Below, piece by piece: positions 25,553-33,206 of a DNA stretch of 64,000 bases (positions are counted from its first letter, which is position 1; the number at the start of each line of letters is the position of its first letter). Made by a program: the position numbers and the translations under genes. The stretch is taken from positions 62,001 to 126,000 of the forward strand of contig NZ_JAJISP010000009.1 of NCBI RefSeq assembly GCF_022132145.1. Direction: 5' to 3'. Under the pieces are notes generated by a model. That model saw nothing but the letters and a program-made list of their open reading frames with translations. It was not told the DNA's origin and searched no databases. This DNA comes from Pseudomonas sp. MMS21 TM103. GTDB taxonomy: Bacteria; Pseudomonadota; Gammaproteobacteria; Pseudomonadales; Pseudomonadaceae.

Positions 25553-26848
25553 ATGTTCGGCCTGACCCGGACCTTTGGCGCCCTGTACCTGGCCAGCCTG
25601 TTGATGCAGCTGGGCTCGACCCTGCTGATGACCTACCTGGCGCTGCGCCTGAGTGCCGACGGCGTGGCCGAGTTCTGGGGCGGCGCGCTGATGGCCGCCA
25701 ACGCCCTGGGCATGGTGGCCGGCGGCAGGGTCGGGCGCGTGCTGATCGAGCGGGTCGGGCATATCCGCACCTACGTCGCCTGCGCCGGGGTGATTTCCGC
25801 CGCCGTACTGGCCCACGAGTTCAGCAGTGCCTTGCCGTTCTGGTTGGTGCTGCGCGCCTTGGTCGGTCTGGCGATGATGTGCCAGCTGATGGTGCTGGAA
25901 AGCTGGCTCAACGACCGCGCCCAGAGCGACCAGCGCGGCAAGGTGCTGGGCATCTACATGGTCGCGGTGTACGTCGGCATGGTGCTCGGTCAGCTGGCCC
26001 TGAGCCTGAATGGCGACCTGGGAATCCGCGCGTTGCTCGGCGTGGCCATGGCCTTCGCCCTGTGCCTGGTGCCGGTGGCCCTGACCCGCAGCATGCACCC
26101 GGCCGCGCTGCAGCCGGTGCCGGTCGATATCAGACTGTTTGTCCAGCGTGTGCCGCAATCGTTGATCACCATCCTGATGTCAGGGGTGATCAATGGCGGC
26201 TTCTATGGCCTGGCGGCCATCTATGCCAGTCGGCAGGGGCTGGATACGGCCCAGGTCGGCCAGTTCATGGCGCTGGTCATCGGCGCTGGGTTGGTCGCGC
26301 AACTGCCCCTGGGCTGGCTGTCCGATCGCTTGCCGCGGGCCAGCCTGATCCGCGCCGTGGCGGTGCTGTTGATCCTCGCCTGCCTGCCGCTGGGGTTCTA
26401 TCAGCAACCGTCCTTTGGCGTCCTGCTGCTGGTCGGTGCCTGCATCGGGTTTCTCCAGTTCTGCCTGTATCCGCTGGGCGTGGCCCTGGCCAACGACAAT
26501 ATCGAAGCCGAACTGCGCGTGTCGCTGGCCGGCCTGTTGCTGGTGACCTATGGCATCGGCGCCTGTATCGGCCCGTTGCTGGCCGGCGCGCTGATGGAGT
26601 GGTTCGGTGCGCCCAGCCTGTATTACTTCTTCGCTGCCAGCGCCGGGCTCTTAGCCGTGGCGGTGGGCCAGGGCCGGGTCACCGGCGAGCACCTGCAGGC
26701 CGATGCGCCGCTGCATCACCAGGCCACGCCCATCGGCCTGGCCAGCTCGACCCTGGCGGCGGCGGTGGAGCCGGCCGAGGGCGGCGCCGGGCAATCCGCT
26801 CCGGTTTCGGCCGCCGAATCCACGCTGCCCGTGCCACCGAGAATCTGA
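25553..26848 (+). CDS. MFS transporter
   Basis: 431 residues from the ATG at 25553 with a GGGAGG ribosome site; an earlier frame start at 25532 would leave no such site. There are about 12 hydrophobic helices. MFS-like loop motifs are present (AGGRVGRVLIERVGHIR between helices 2 and 3; GWLSDRLPRASLIR in the second half). The layout resembles the YcaD/sugar-transporter-like subfamily (LNDRAQSDQRGKVLGIYM). The C-terminal 60 residues are a soluble Ala/Pro/Glu-rich tail. It may import the substrate or export a product of the operon. Confidence 0.85.
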   Translation: MFGLTRTFGALYLASLLMQLGSTLLMTYLALRLSADGVAEFWGGALMAANALGMVAGGRVGRVLIERVGHIRTYVACAGVISAAVLAHEFSSALPFWLVLRALVGLAMMCQLMVLESWLNDRAQSDQRGKVLGIYMVAVYVGMVLGQLALSLNGDLGIRALLGVAMAFALCLVPVALTRSMHPAALQPVPVDIRLFVQRVPQSLITILMSGVINGGFYGLAAIYASRQGLDTAQVGQFMALVIGAGLVAQLPLGWLSDRLPRASLIRAVAVLLILACLPLGFYQQPSFGVLLLVGACIGFLQFCLYPLGVALANDNIEAELRVSLAGLLLVTYGIGACIGPLLAGALMEWFGAPSLYYFFAASAGLLAVAVGQGRVTGEHLQADAPLHHQATPIGLASSTLAAAVEPAEGGAGQSAPVSAAESTLPVPPRI

Positions 26849-26893
26849 ACGCATGCCGGCCGCCGGCCGGTGTTTTTCCAGAGGAACCCCTTG

Positions 26894-28141
26894 ATGTTCG
26901 ACAACAAGAACAAATACCTGGCCGACGAGGCCGCCGGCCAGCCGCTGCGCAACCCGGTCAGCGTCGAGAACCACCAGGCCGCGCGCGGCTACCGCCTGCA
27001 GCGGGTGCGCCAGCAACTGCTGGCCGCCGATTGCGCGGCGATCCTGCTCTACGACCCGGTGAACATCCGCTACGCCACCGACACCTCGAACATGCAGGTG
27101 TGGACCCTGCACAACTTCGCCCGCTACGCCCTGGTGTTCGCCAGCGGGCCGGTGGTGCTGTTCGAGTTCCACAACTGCGAACACCTGCACGAGGGCAACG
27201 AATTGCTCGACGAAATCCGCCCGGCGATCAACTGGAGCTATTTCGGCGCCGGTTCGCGGATTTCCGAGAAGGCCGTGGTCTGGGCCGATGACATCCTCGC
27301 GGTGCTGCGCCAGCATGCCGGCACCAAGGCTCGGCTGGCGGTGGACAAGGCGGATTTCGAGGGGCTGGAGCTGCTGCAACAGCGCGGCCTGACCCTGGTC
27401 GAGGGCCACAGCCTGATGGAGCAGGCACGCAAGATTAAATCCGCCGCCGAACTGGAGTTGATGCGCTGGACCATCGCCGTGTGCGAGAAAGGCATCCAGC
27501 GCATGCACGACGAGCTGCGCCCGGGCATGAGCGAAAACCAGCTGTGGGCCTGGCTGCACTACGAGAACATCCGCCACGGTGGCGAATGGATCGAGACCCG
27601 CCTGCTGGCCTCCGGGCCGCGCACCAACCCGTGGATGCAGGAGTCCAGCGAGCGGATCATGCAGCAGGGCGAGATCGTCTGCTTCGACACCGACCTGATC
27701 GGCCCCTACGGCTACTGCGCGGATATTTCCCGGGCCTGGACGGTCGGCCATGTGCCGCCGACGGCCGAGCAGCGCAAGCTGTATCGCCTGGCCCATGAGC
27801 AGATCCAGCACAACATGGACCTGCTGCGCCCGGGGCTTAGTCATCGCGAGTTCGTCCAGCGCGCCTGGGATATCCCCCAACCCTATCTGCACAACCGCTA
27901 TTGCTGCGTGGTACACGGCGTCGGCCTGGCCGACGAGTACCCGGCCCTGGCGCACAAGGGCGCGGACTGGGACAGCAGCGGTTACGACGGGGTGTTTGAG
28001 GAAAACATGGTGCTCTGCGTCGAGAGTTATATCGGCGAGCGTGGCGGCAAGGAAGGCATCAAGCTCGAGCAGCAGGTGCTGATCACCCGCGAAGGCTGCC
28101 AGGCGCTGTCGCACTACCCTTGGCAGGACGACTGGTTATGA
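26894..28141 (+). CDS. M24-family enzyme closely resembling DMSP lyase DddP
   Basis: 415 residues from the ATG at 26894 with AGAGGA upstream. It has a creatinase-type N-terminal domain and a pita-bread C-terminal domain. Metal ligands are Asp265, Asp267 and Asp277 (FDTDLIGPYGYCADISR), His341, Glu377 and Glu392. Tyr336 and Asp347 flank the His (RYCCVVHGVGLAD). In DddP of Ruegeria lacuscaerulensis, as I recall, the ligands are Asp295, 297 and 307, His371, Glu406 and Glu421, with catalytic Tyr366 and Asp377. The spacing here is identical except for one inserted residue before the first Glu. DddP splits DMSP into dimethyl sulfide and acrylate. Alternatives are an ectoine hydrolase-like enzyme or an Xaa-Pro peptidase; creatinase is unlikely because it lacks the metal ligands. 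Confidence 0.8.
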   Translation: MFDNKNKYLADEAAGQPLRNPVSVENHQAARGYRLQRVRQQLLAADCAAILLYDPVNIRYATDTSNMQVWTLHNFARYALVFASGPVVLFEFHNCEHLHEGNELLDEIRPAINWSYFGAGSRISEKAVVWADDILAVLRQHAGTKARLAVDKADFEGLELLQQRGLTLVEGHSLMEQARKIKSAAELELMRWTIAVCEKGIQRMHDELRPGMSENQLWAWLHYENIRHGGEWIETRLLASGPRTNPWMQESSERIMQQGEIVCFDTDLIGPYGYCADISRAWTVGHVPPTAEQRKLYRLAHEQIQHNMDLLRPGLSHREFVQRAWDIPQPYLHNRYCCVVHGVGLADEYPALAHKGADWDSSGYDGVFEENMVLCVESYIGERGGKEGIKLEQQVLITREGCQALSHYPWQDDWL

Positions 28142-28447
28142 AAGGCTCGTACCAGGTACTCGCTCTGAGAGGGCCCATGAGTCGATAAACAACAGCTGGA
28201 ACGAGGCGTTAATGGCGGCAGGTCTGAACTGCACCAGCGCTTGTTGTTAATGCTGTTGTTAGTTGCGCGCATGGATGATCAAAAGTCATTAATGGCGCAG
28301 ATAAAATGATTTGTGGCGAGTAGCTTAGCTACCCGACCATCACTCATCTGTTCAATTCGACGGGTCTGTTTTTAGTGGTGCTCAACGCCATTAAAACGCT
28401 GTTCGGTATTGGCATGACTACAAAAATAATACAGTGAGGATCCTTGC
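28142..28447. other. Promoter region of the first BCCT gene
   Basis: There is no gene in these 306 bases. The shared motif at 28274-28319 lies in the middle. The stretch is AT-rich from about 28370 and ends in a GAGGA ribosome site seven bases before the GTG start. No clear terminator follows the M24 gene, so some read-through into the transporter gene is possible. Confidence 0.6.
28274..28319 (+). promoter_or_regulatory. Second copy of the shared promoter motif
   Basis: GATGATCAAAAGTCATTAAT, followed by GC-G-(T/A)AAAAT and a TTTGT word, is the counterpart of 19559-19604. No gaps are needed to align them. The copy sits 174 bp upstream of the BCCT start, so transporter and oxygenase operon are probably switched on together. 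Confidence 0.65.
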
Positions 28448-30001
28448 GTGAAAGACATTGCCGCCGATGCTTCAGTACCCCGGAATTTCAATATCCAAAT
28501 ACTGGGTTTGAACTTCCACAGGGTTATTTTCCCCGCCTCATTCTCTATTGTTCTGGCCTTGGTTCTGCTGGCCCTGAATGACCCCGCGGCCTTCGGTCTG
28601 GCCCTGGAAGGGGTCAAGGGCTGGATCCTGAAGAACTGCGACTGGTTCATCATGATCATGGGCAATCTGGCTGTTCTATTCTGCGCCGGCCTGGCGCTAT
28701 CGCCATTCGGCAAGATCCGCCTGGGCGGTAAGCACGCTCAGCCTGAATTCAGCACCCTGTCCTGGTTTTCCATGCTGTTCGCCGCCGGGATGGGCGTCGG
28801 CCTGTTGTATTGGGGCGTGGCGGAGCCAGTGGCGCAATACACCGAGTGGTGGAAGACCCCGCTCAACGTCCCCAAACAGACCCCGGAAGCATTGCACGCG
28901 GCCATGGGCTCGACCATTTTCCACTGGGGTTTTCATCCCTGGGCGATCTACCTGACCAGCGCACTGGTGGTGGGTTTCTTTGCCTATAACAAGGGCCTGC
29001 CGTTTTCTCTCAGCTCCGGCCTTCAGCCGCTGATCGGCAAGGCGCACAAGGGCCTGCCCGGGCAACTGGTGGATACCTTTACCGTAGTGCTGACGGTGTT
29101 CGGTCTGGCCACCTCCCTGGGCCTCGGCGCCATGCAGGCGACCGCCGGGATCTCGCATGTGCTGGGTATTCCCAACTCCTTCGGCCTGCAGCTGCTGTTC
29201 ATCCTGGTGGTGACTGGCGTGGCCGGATTCTCGCTGTGGCGCGGCATGGATGCCGGGGTCAAACTGCTGAGTAACATCAACATGCTGCTGGCGCTGGGCC
29301 TGTTCCTGCTGGTGGTCGCGGGCATTGGCGTGCTGAGCTTCTTCTCGGGCGTGCTGGACACGACTGTCGACTTTGCCGAGTTCTTCCTGCCGTTGGCCAA
29401 CTGGGTCGATCGTCCGGATCAGGACTGGTTCCAGGGCTGGACCGTGTTCTATTGGGCCTGGTGGTGCACCTGGGGTCCGCTGGTCGGGGTGTTCGTCGCC
29501 CGCGTCTCCCGGGGCCGCACGCTGCGGCAGATGGTCGGCGTGGTAATGGTGGTGCCGACCATCGTGGCGATCTTCTGGTTCAGCGCCTTCGGTGGCGGCG
29601 CGATAGCCCAGGTCATTGACGGCAGTGGGGCGCTGGCGGCCGGTCTGACGGACGTCAACATGGCGATCTTCCAGTTCCTCGAAATGCTGCCTCTGGCGGC
29701 CGTCACCTCGGTGCTGGTGGTGGTCCTGCTGGTCATCTTCATGGTCACCTCCATGGACTCCGGTGCCCTGGTGGTCGACAATCTGGCGGCGGGCGGCGAC
29801 CCGGGTACCTCGCCGGTGCAGCGCGTGCTCTGGCTGGTGATGATTGCCCTGGTGACCATCACCTTGTTCGTGATTGGCGGCGATACGGCGCTCAAAGGCA
29901 TTCAGGCCGGGGCCGTGGCCATGGGCCTGCCGTTCATGGTGCTGATGCTGTTCCTGATGATCGGCTTTCTCAAGGCGCTGAGCCAGGAGCCGCGCGGCTG
30001 A
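28448..30001 (+). CDS. BCCT-family transporter for betaine-like compounds (first copy)
   Basis: 517 residues starting at a GTG with GAGGA seven bases upstream. About 12 helices. Family signatures are GMGVGLLYWGVAEPV and, in helix 8, YWAWWCTWGPLVGVF followed by ARVSRGRT. The aromatic box of helix 4 (HWGFHPWAIYL) keeps the Trp-x4-Trp-x2-Tyr spacing that cages the onium group in BetP. BCCT proteins import glycine betaine, choline, carnitine or DMSP (DddT). With an M24 DddP-like enzyme and a Rieske oxygenase upstream, this is probably the uptake system of the catabolic block. No long C-terminal osmosensing tail is present, so uptake for catabolism fits better than osmoprotection. Confidence 0.92.
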   Translation: MKDIAADASVPRNFNIQILGLNFHRVIFPASFSIVLALVLLALNDPAAFGLALEGVKGWILKNCDWFIMIMGNLAVLFCAGLALSPFGKIRLGGKHAQPEFSTLSWFSMLFAAGMGVGLLYWGVAEPVAQYTEWWKTPLNVPKQTPEALHAAMGSTIFHWGFHPWAIYLTSALVVGFFAYNKGLPFSLSSGLQPLIGKAHKGLPGQLVDTFTVVLTVFGLATSLGLGAMQATAGISHVLGIPNSFGLQLLFILVVTGVAGFSLWRGMDAGVKLLSNINMLLALGLFLLVVAGIGVLSFFSGVLDTTVDFAEFFLPLANWVDRPDQDWFQGWTVFYWAWWCTWGPLVGVFVARVSRGRTLRQMVGVVMVVPTIVAIFWFSAFGGGAIAQVIDGSGALAAGLTDVNMAIFQFLEMLPLAAVTSVLVVVLLVIFMVTSMDSGALVVDNLAAGGDPGTSPVQRVLWLVMIALVTITLFVIGGDTALKGIQAGAVAMGLPFMVLMLFLMIGFLKALSQEPRG

Positions 30002-30467
30002 CCTACGGCCTCGCCGACGAGGCAGGCACATCGCCTGCCTCTGTCGTTGGCCGAACTACTTGTGCCGAGTTTGGCGCGAATGGATCGGCGGAGGACGTGG
30101 ATAGAATACTTTTGGGTTGCCCCGTGACCCTATAGTCAGCCGCCAAATAATCATCCGTTCGCCAAGTTTTGGCGTGGCGTGCGGATGCACTTGGCAAACT
30201 TATGGATAGTGATGTTGCCCCGCTCGGGGTGGGTTCCGTGTGCAAGCTCGAGTGCTGTTTAGGCAGGAGAAGACAAACGCTGTTGTGAGTCGATTAATGA
30301 TTGAAGCTCATTGATTGTTGGTATGAGAACCATGTGTCAGAAGTTGGTTTTTTATCGAGTTGTTGGGGGCTGATAAAACAGCCTGGAGGTAACCGCACAG
30401 ATTCATCAGCTCGCCCTGGGTCCAGCGTGCACAGAGGCGTACAGACAATAATAATGGAGCACATGCT
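30002..30467. other. Promoter region of the second BCCT gene
   Basis: No gene is supported. At 30272-30314 the words GACAAACG and, 12-13 bases on, ATTAATGATTGAAG and CTCAT resemble the shared motif in reverse orientation, but with an indel and fewer identities. I treat this as only a possible third copy. A TGGAGC ribosome site precedes the ATG. Confidence 0.4.
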
Positions 30468-32102
30468 ATGAGTAATTCCAGCGGGGTTTTTCGCGGCGTC
30501 GATGCCGGGATAACCTTGATCTCGATCCTGATAATTGCGGCCTTCGTCGGCTTTTGCGCCGTCATGGGTGAGCAAGCCGGGGCACTGTTCGGCGAGCTTT
30601 CCACGACTATCCTGCAGAACTTCAAGTGGTTCTATCTGGCCATGGCCTCGGCCGTGCTGGTTTACCTGTTGTATCTGATGACCAGCCGTTACGGCAATGT
30701 CACCCTCGGCAAGGACGGCGAAAAGCCCGAGTTCAGTACGATTTCCTGGTTGTCCATGTTGTTCAGTGCCGGCATGGGCATTGGCCTGCTGTTCTGGTCG
30801 GTGGCCGAACCCATGTGGCATTACGCCGGCAACCCCTTCAGCGTCACCACCCTGAGTGCCGAGTCGGCCGAGTCGGCGATGCGCGTGACCTTCTTCCATT
30901 GGGGCATGCATGCCTGGGCGCTTTACCTGCTGCCGGCGCTGTGCCTGGCCTACTTCTCCTTCCGCAAGGGCAAGCCGCTGTCGATCCGCTCGACCCTGAC
31001 CCCGCTGTTCGGCGAGGCGCGGATGAACGGCTGGCTGGGTAGCATGTTCGACATCCTGATCGTGGTCGTCACCGCGTTCGGTATCGCCACCTCCTTCGGC
31101 CTCGGCGTCGAGCAGCTGGCGACCGGGATCAAGACCCTGAGCGGCTTCGAGCTGGGCATCGGCCTGAAGATGGGCCTGATCCTGGCGATTTCCCTGATTG
31201 CGATCATGTCGGTGGTGTCCGGCGTCGACCGCGGCATCAAACTGCTGTCACTGTGGAACATGCTGTTGTCGCTGGTCATCCTGGCCGCGGTGATGGCGTT
31301 CGGGCCGACCCGCTACATCCTCAACACCATTCTCGAAGGCACCTCCGGTTACGCCCAGAGCGTGATCGGCATGAGCCTGTGGAGCGACACCCAGAAAGAT
31401 GCCGGCTGGCAGAACTGGTGGACTGCCTTCTACTGGGCCTGGTGGCTGACCTGGGCGCCCTTCGTCGGCACCTTCATCGCGCGGATTTCCCGTGGCCGCA
31501 CCATTCGCCAGCTGGTAATGGGGTCGCTGATCATTCCGGTGCTGTTCAGCTTCGTCTGGATCGGTACCTTCGGCGGCGCCGCGCTGTTTTACGAGAAGGC
31601 CGATCGCCTGGCTCATCAGGAACAGGTGGCGAGTCAGACGCTGAGCGGTGACGCCGCCGAGTTCGACGGCGGCGCCATCCTGCTGGCGACCAAGGCCGAT
31701 GCCACCGCCTCGCTGTTCACCCTGTTCGACAAGATCGAGCAGAGCGCCGGTGTCAGCTTTGGCACGCTGCTCGGGGCGCTGGCTTCGCTGCTGATCGTGA
31801 CCTACTTCGTCACCTCGGCCGACTCCGGGACCCTGGTGGTGAGTACCCTGGCCGCCCGCGGCAACATTCATCCGCCGACCTGGAGTCGCGTGGCCTGGGG
31901 GCTGATGGTCGGTGCCATCGCCGCGGCCCTGCTCTGGTCGGGCGGACTCAAGAGCGTACAGACCGCGAGTATCTGCGCCGCCTTGCCGATTGCGGTAATC
32001 CTGGTGCTGATGGCCATGGCCCTGCATCGCGCCCTGCTGAGCGAACCTGCAGCCAGCCTGCAATTCACCAGCGTTGACGACTCGCGCGCCGCGGCCAGCT
32101 GA
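30468..32102 (+). CDS. BCCT-family transporter for betaine-like compounds (second copy)
   Basis: 544 residues. It carries GMGIGLLFWSVAEPM and the helix-8 signature YWAWWLTWAPFVGTF, then ARISRGRT. The helix-4 aromatic box is HWGMHAWALYL, again Trp-x4-Trp-x2-Tyr. It differs from the first BCCT protein by an inserted loop of about 40 residues (HQEQVASQTLSGDAAEFDGG) before a late helix pair. Two different BCCT proteins side by side suggest two ranges of affinity or substrate. A clear terminator follows. Confidence 0.92.
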   Translation: MSNSSGVFRGVDAGITLISILIIAAFVGFCAVMGEQAGALFGELSTTILQNFKWFYLAMASAVLVYLLYLMTSRYGNVTLGKDGEKPEFSTISWLSMLFSAGMGIGLLFWSVAEPMWHYAGNPFSVTTLSAESAESAMRVTFFHWGMHAWALYLLPALCLAYFSFRKGKPLSIRSTLTPLFGEARMNGWLGSMFDILIVVVTAFGIATSFGLGVEQLATGIKTLSGFELGIGLKMGLILAISLIAIMSVVSGVDRGIKLLSLWNMLLSLVILAAVMAFGPTRYILNTILEGTSGYAQSVIGMSLWSDTQKDAGWQNWWTAFYWAWWLTWAPFVGTFIARISRGRTIRQLVMGSLIIPVLFSFVWIGTFGGAALFYEKADRLAHQEQVASQTLSGDAAEFDGGAILLATKADATASLFTLFDKIEQSAGVSFGTLLGALASLLIVTYFVTSADSGTLVVSTLAARGNIHPPTWSRVAWGLMVGAIAAALLWSGGLKSVQTASICAALPIAVILVLMAMALHRALLSEPAASLQFTSVDDSRAAAS

Positions 32103-32122
32103 GCCTTGCGCGTGGTGTGAAA

Positions 32123-32159
32123 CAAGGGCCTGCCTCCTTCTCGGAGGCGGGCCTTTTTC
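32123..32159 (+). terminator. Terminator after the second BCCT gene
   Basis: AGGGCCTGCCTCC, a four-base loop and GGAGGCGGGCCT, then TTTTT. The stem has one mismatch and sits 20 bases after the stop codon. Confidence 0.9.
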
Positions 32160-32199
32160 ATTACGGCTGCCCAGGTTGCGACTGGGCTGGAGATTGTGG

Positions 32200-32763
32200 A
32201 TGAGCATCGATAGTTACACCCTTGAGCGCTTTATCGGCGATTTGCGGCGCATCGTCGCGACCGCCGCCGATGAGGCCAGCCTGCTGGCACAAGTCGCACC
32301 GCTGGCCAGGCGGGTCGTCGCCGAACGCGGCTGGCTGCGGGCGGACATGTACAGCGCCGATCCGCAGCTGGGCTTTGGCACCAGTCTGCTGCACGTCGAG
32401 GCCGATCAGTCACTGTTCGTGGTGGTCGACAGCTGGCTGCCCGGACGCGGCGTGCCCCCCCATGACCACGACACCTGGGCGGTGGTGGTGGGCGTCGAGG
32501 GCTGTGAGCGCAATATTTTCTGGCAACGCCTGGACGATGCCACGCGCCCCGGTTATGCCGAGCTGCAACGCCTGGACGAGCAGTGCATTGCACCCGGGCA
32601 GGTGCTGGCGATGCCCAGTGGCAGCATCCATAGCGTGATCAATGAAACGCCGCACACCAGCCTGTCGTTCCATGTCTACGGCCGTCACCTCAACCATACC
32701 GCGCGCCGCCAGTTCGACCCGGCGCACAACCGCGAACTGCCGTTCATCATCGACGCTCGTTGA
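32200..32763 (+). CDS. Thiol dioxygenase (cysteine / 3-mercaptopropionate dioxygenase type)
   Basis: 187 residues from the ATG at 32200 with a TGGAG ribosome site. Cupin-fold iron ligands are His88 and His90 (PPHDHDTW) and His144 (SGSIHSV). The Ser155-His157-Tyr159 triad (SLSFHVYG) is complete. P. aeruginosa 3-mercaptopropionate dioxygenase PA2602, as I recall, uses His89, 91, 142 and the same Ser155-His157-Tyr159, so the match is close. The enzyme adds O2 to a free thiol to form a sulfinate. It follows two BCCT transporters, which supports a sulfur compound as one substrate of the region, but cysteine is an equally possible substrate and a terminator separates it from the transporters. Confidence 0.85.
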   Translation: MSIDSYTLERFIGDLRRIVATAADEASLLAQVAPLARRVVAERGWLRADMYSADPQLGFGTSLLHVEADQSLFVVVDSWLPGRGVPPHDHDTWAVVVGVEGCERNIFWQRLDDATRPGYAELQRLDEQCIAPGQVLAMPSGSIHSVINETPHTSLSFHVYGRHLNHTARRQFDPAHNRELPFIIDAR

Positions 32764-32900
32764 GGCTGGCCCGGGCCGCTGAGCCAGGGGCGGCGCTTTT
32801 GCGCTGGAGCTGGCTGCTGAGTCAGGTCAGAATATCCCCCTACGCGTGCCACAAGTCTGTCAGCCGGTGCGCCTCGCCACGCTGTCGACACAGGTTTCGC

Positions 32901-33122
32901 ATGACTCAAACGCCGAAAGACCCGCTGCATGGTGTCACCCTGGAAGCCATCCTCAACGAGCTGGTGGCGAAATTGGGCTGGGATGGCCTGGCGGCGCGTA
33001 TCGATATCCGCTGCTTCAAGAGCGACCCGAGCATCAAGTCCAGCCTGACTTTCCTGCGCAAAACCCCCTGGGCGCGGGAGAAGGTCGAGACGCTGTATAT
33101 CCGCCTGCAGAAAAAGGCCTGA
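32901..33122 (+). CDS. VF530-family (DUF2132) DNA-binding protein
   Basis: 73 residues from the ATG at 32901; a longer overlapping frame from 32760 is not supported. The compact all-helical sequence contains PLHGVTLEAILNELVAKLGW and IRCFKSDPSIKSSLTFLRKT, then PWAREKVETLYI, the family hallmark. Members are small, conserved proteins with a DNA-binding-like fold of unknown role. It stands alone. Confidence 0.9.
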   Translation: MTQTPKDPLHGVTLEAILNELVAKLGWDGLAARIDIRCFKSDPSIKSSLTFLRKTPWAREKVETLYIRLQKKA

Positions 33123-33130
33123 CCAGCGCG

Positions 33131-33156
33131 TCCCGGATTGCACTTGGGCTTATCCA
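33131..33156. repeat. Single copy of a dispersed intergenic repeat
   Basis: TCCCGGATTGCACTTGGGCT followed by TATCCA closely resembles the right arm of the large hairpin at 51597-51664 (TCCCGGATTGCGCTGCGCTT, then ATCCA). It lies between convergent genes. It is probably a member of a REP-like family. Confidence 0.55.
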
Positions 33157-33206
33157 CCCTCCAGGAACCGGGTAAGCCGCATTCGCCCCGAGTCCACGCC
33201 TGATAG

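Noticed and set aside
26894..28141. M24 enzyme as a creatinase
   Set aside because: Creatinase lacks the metal-binding residues, whereas all five or six metal ligands are present here.
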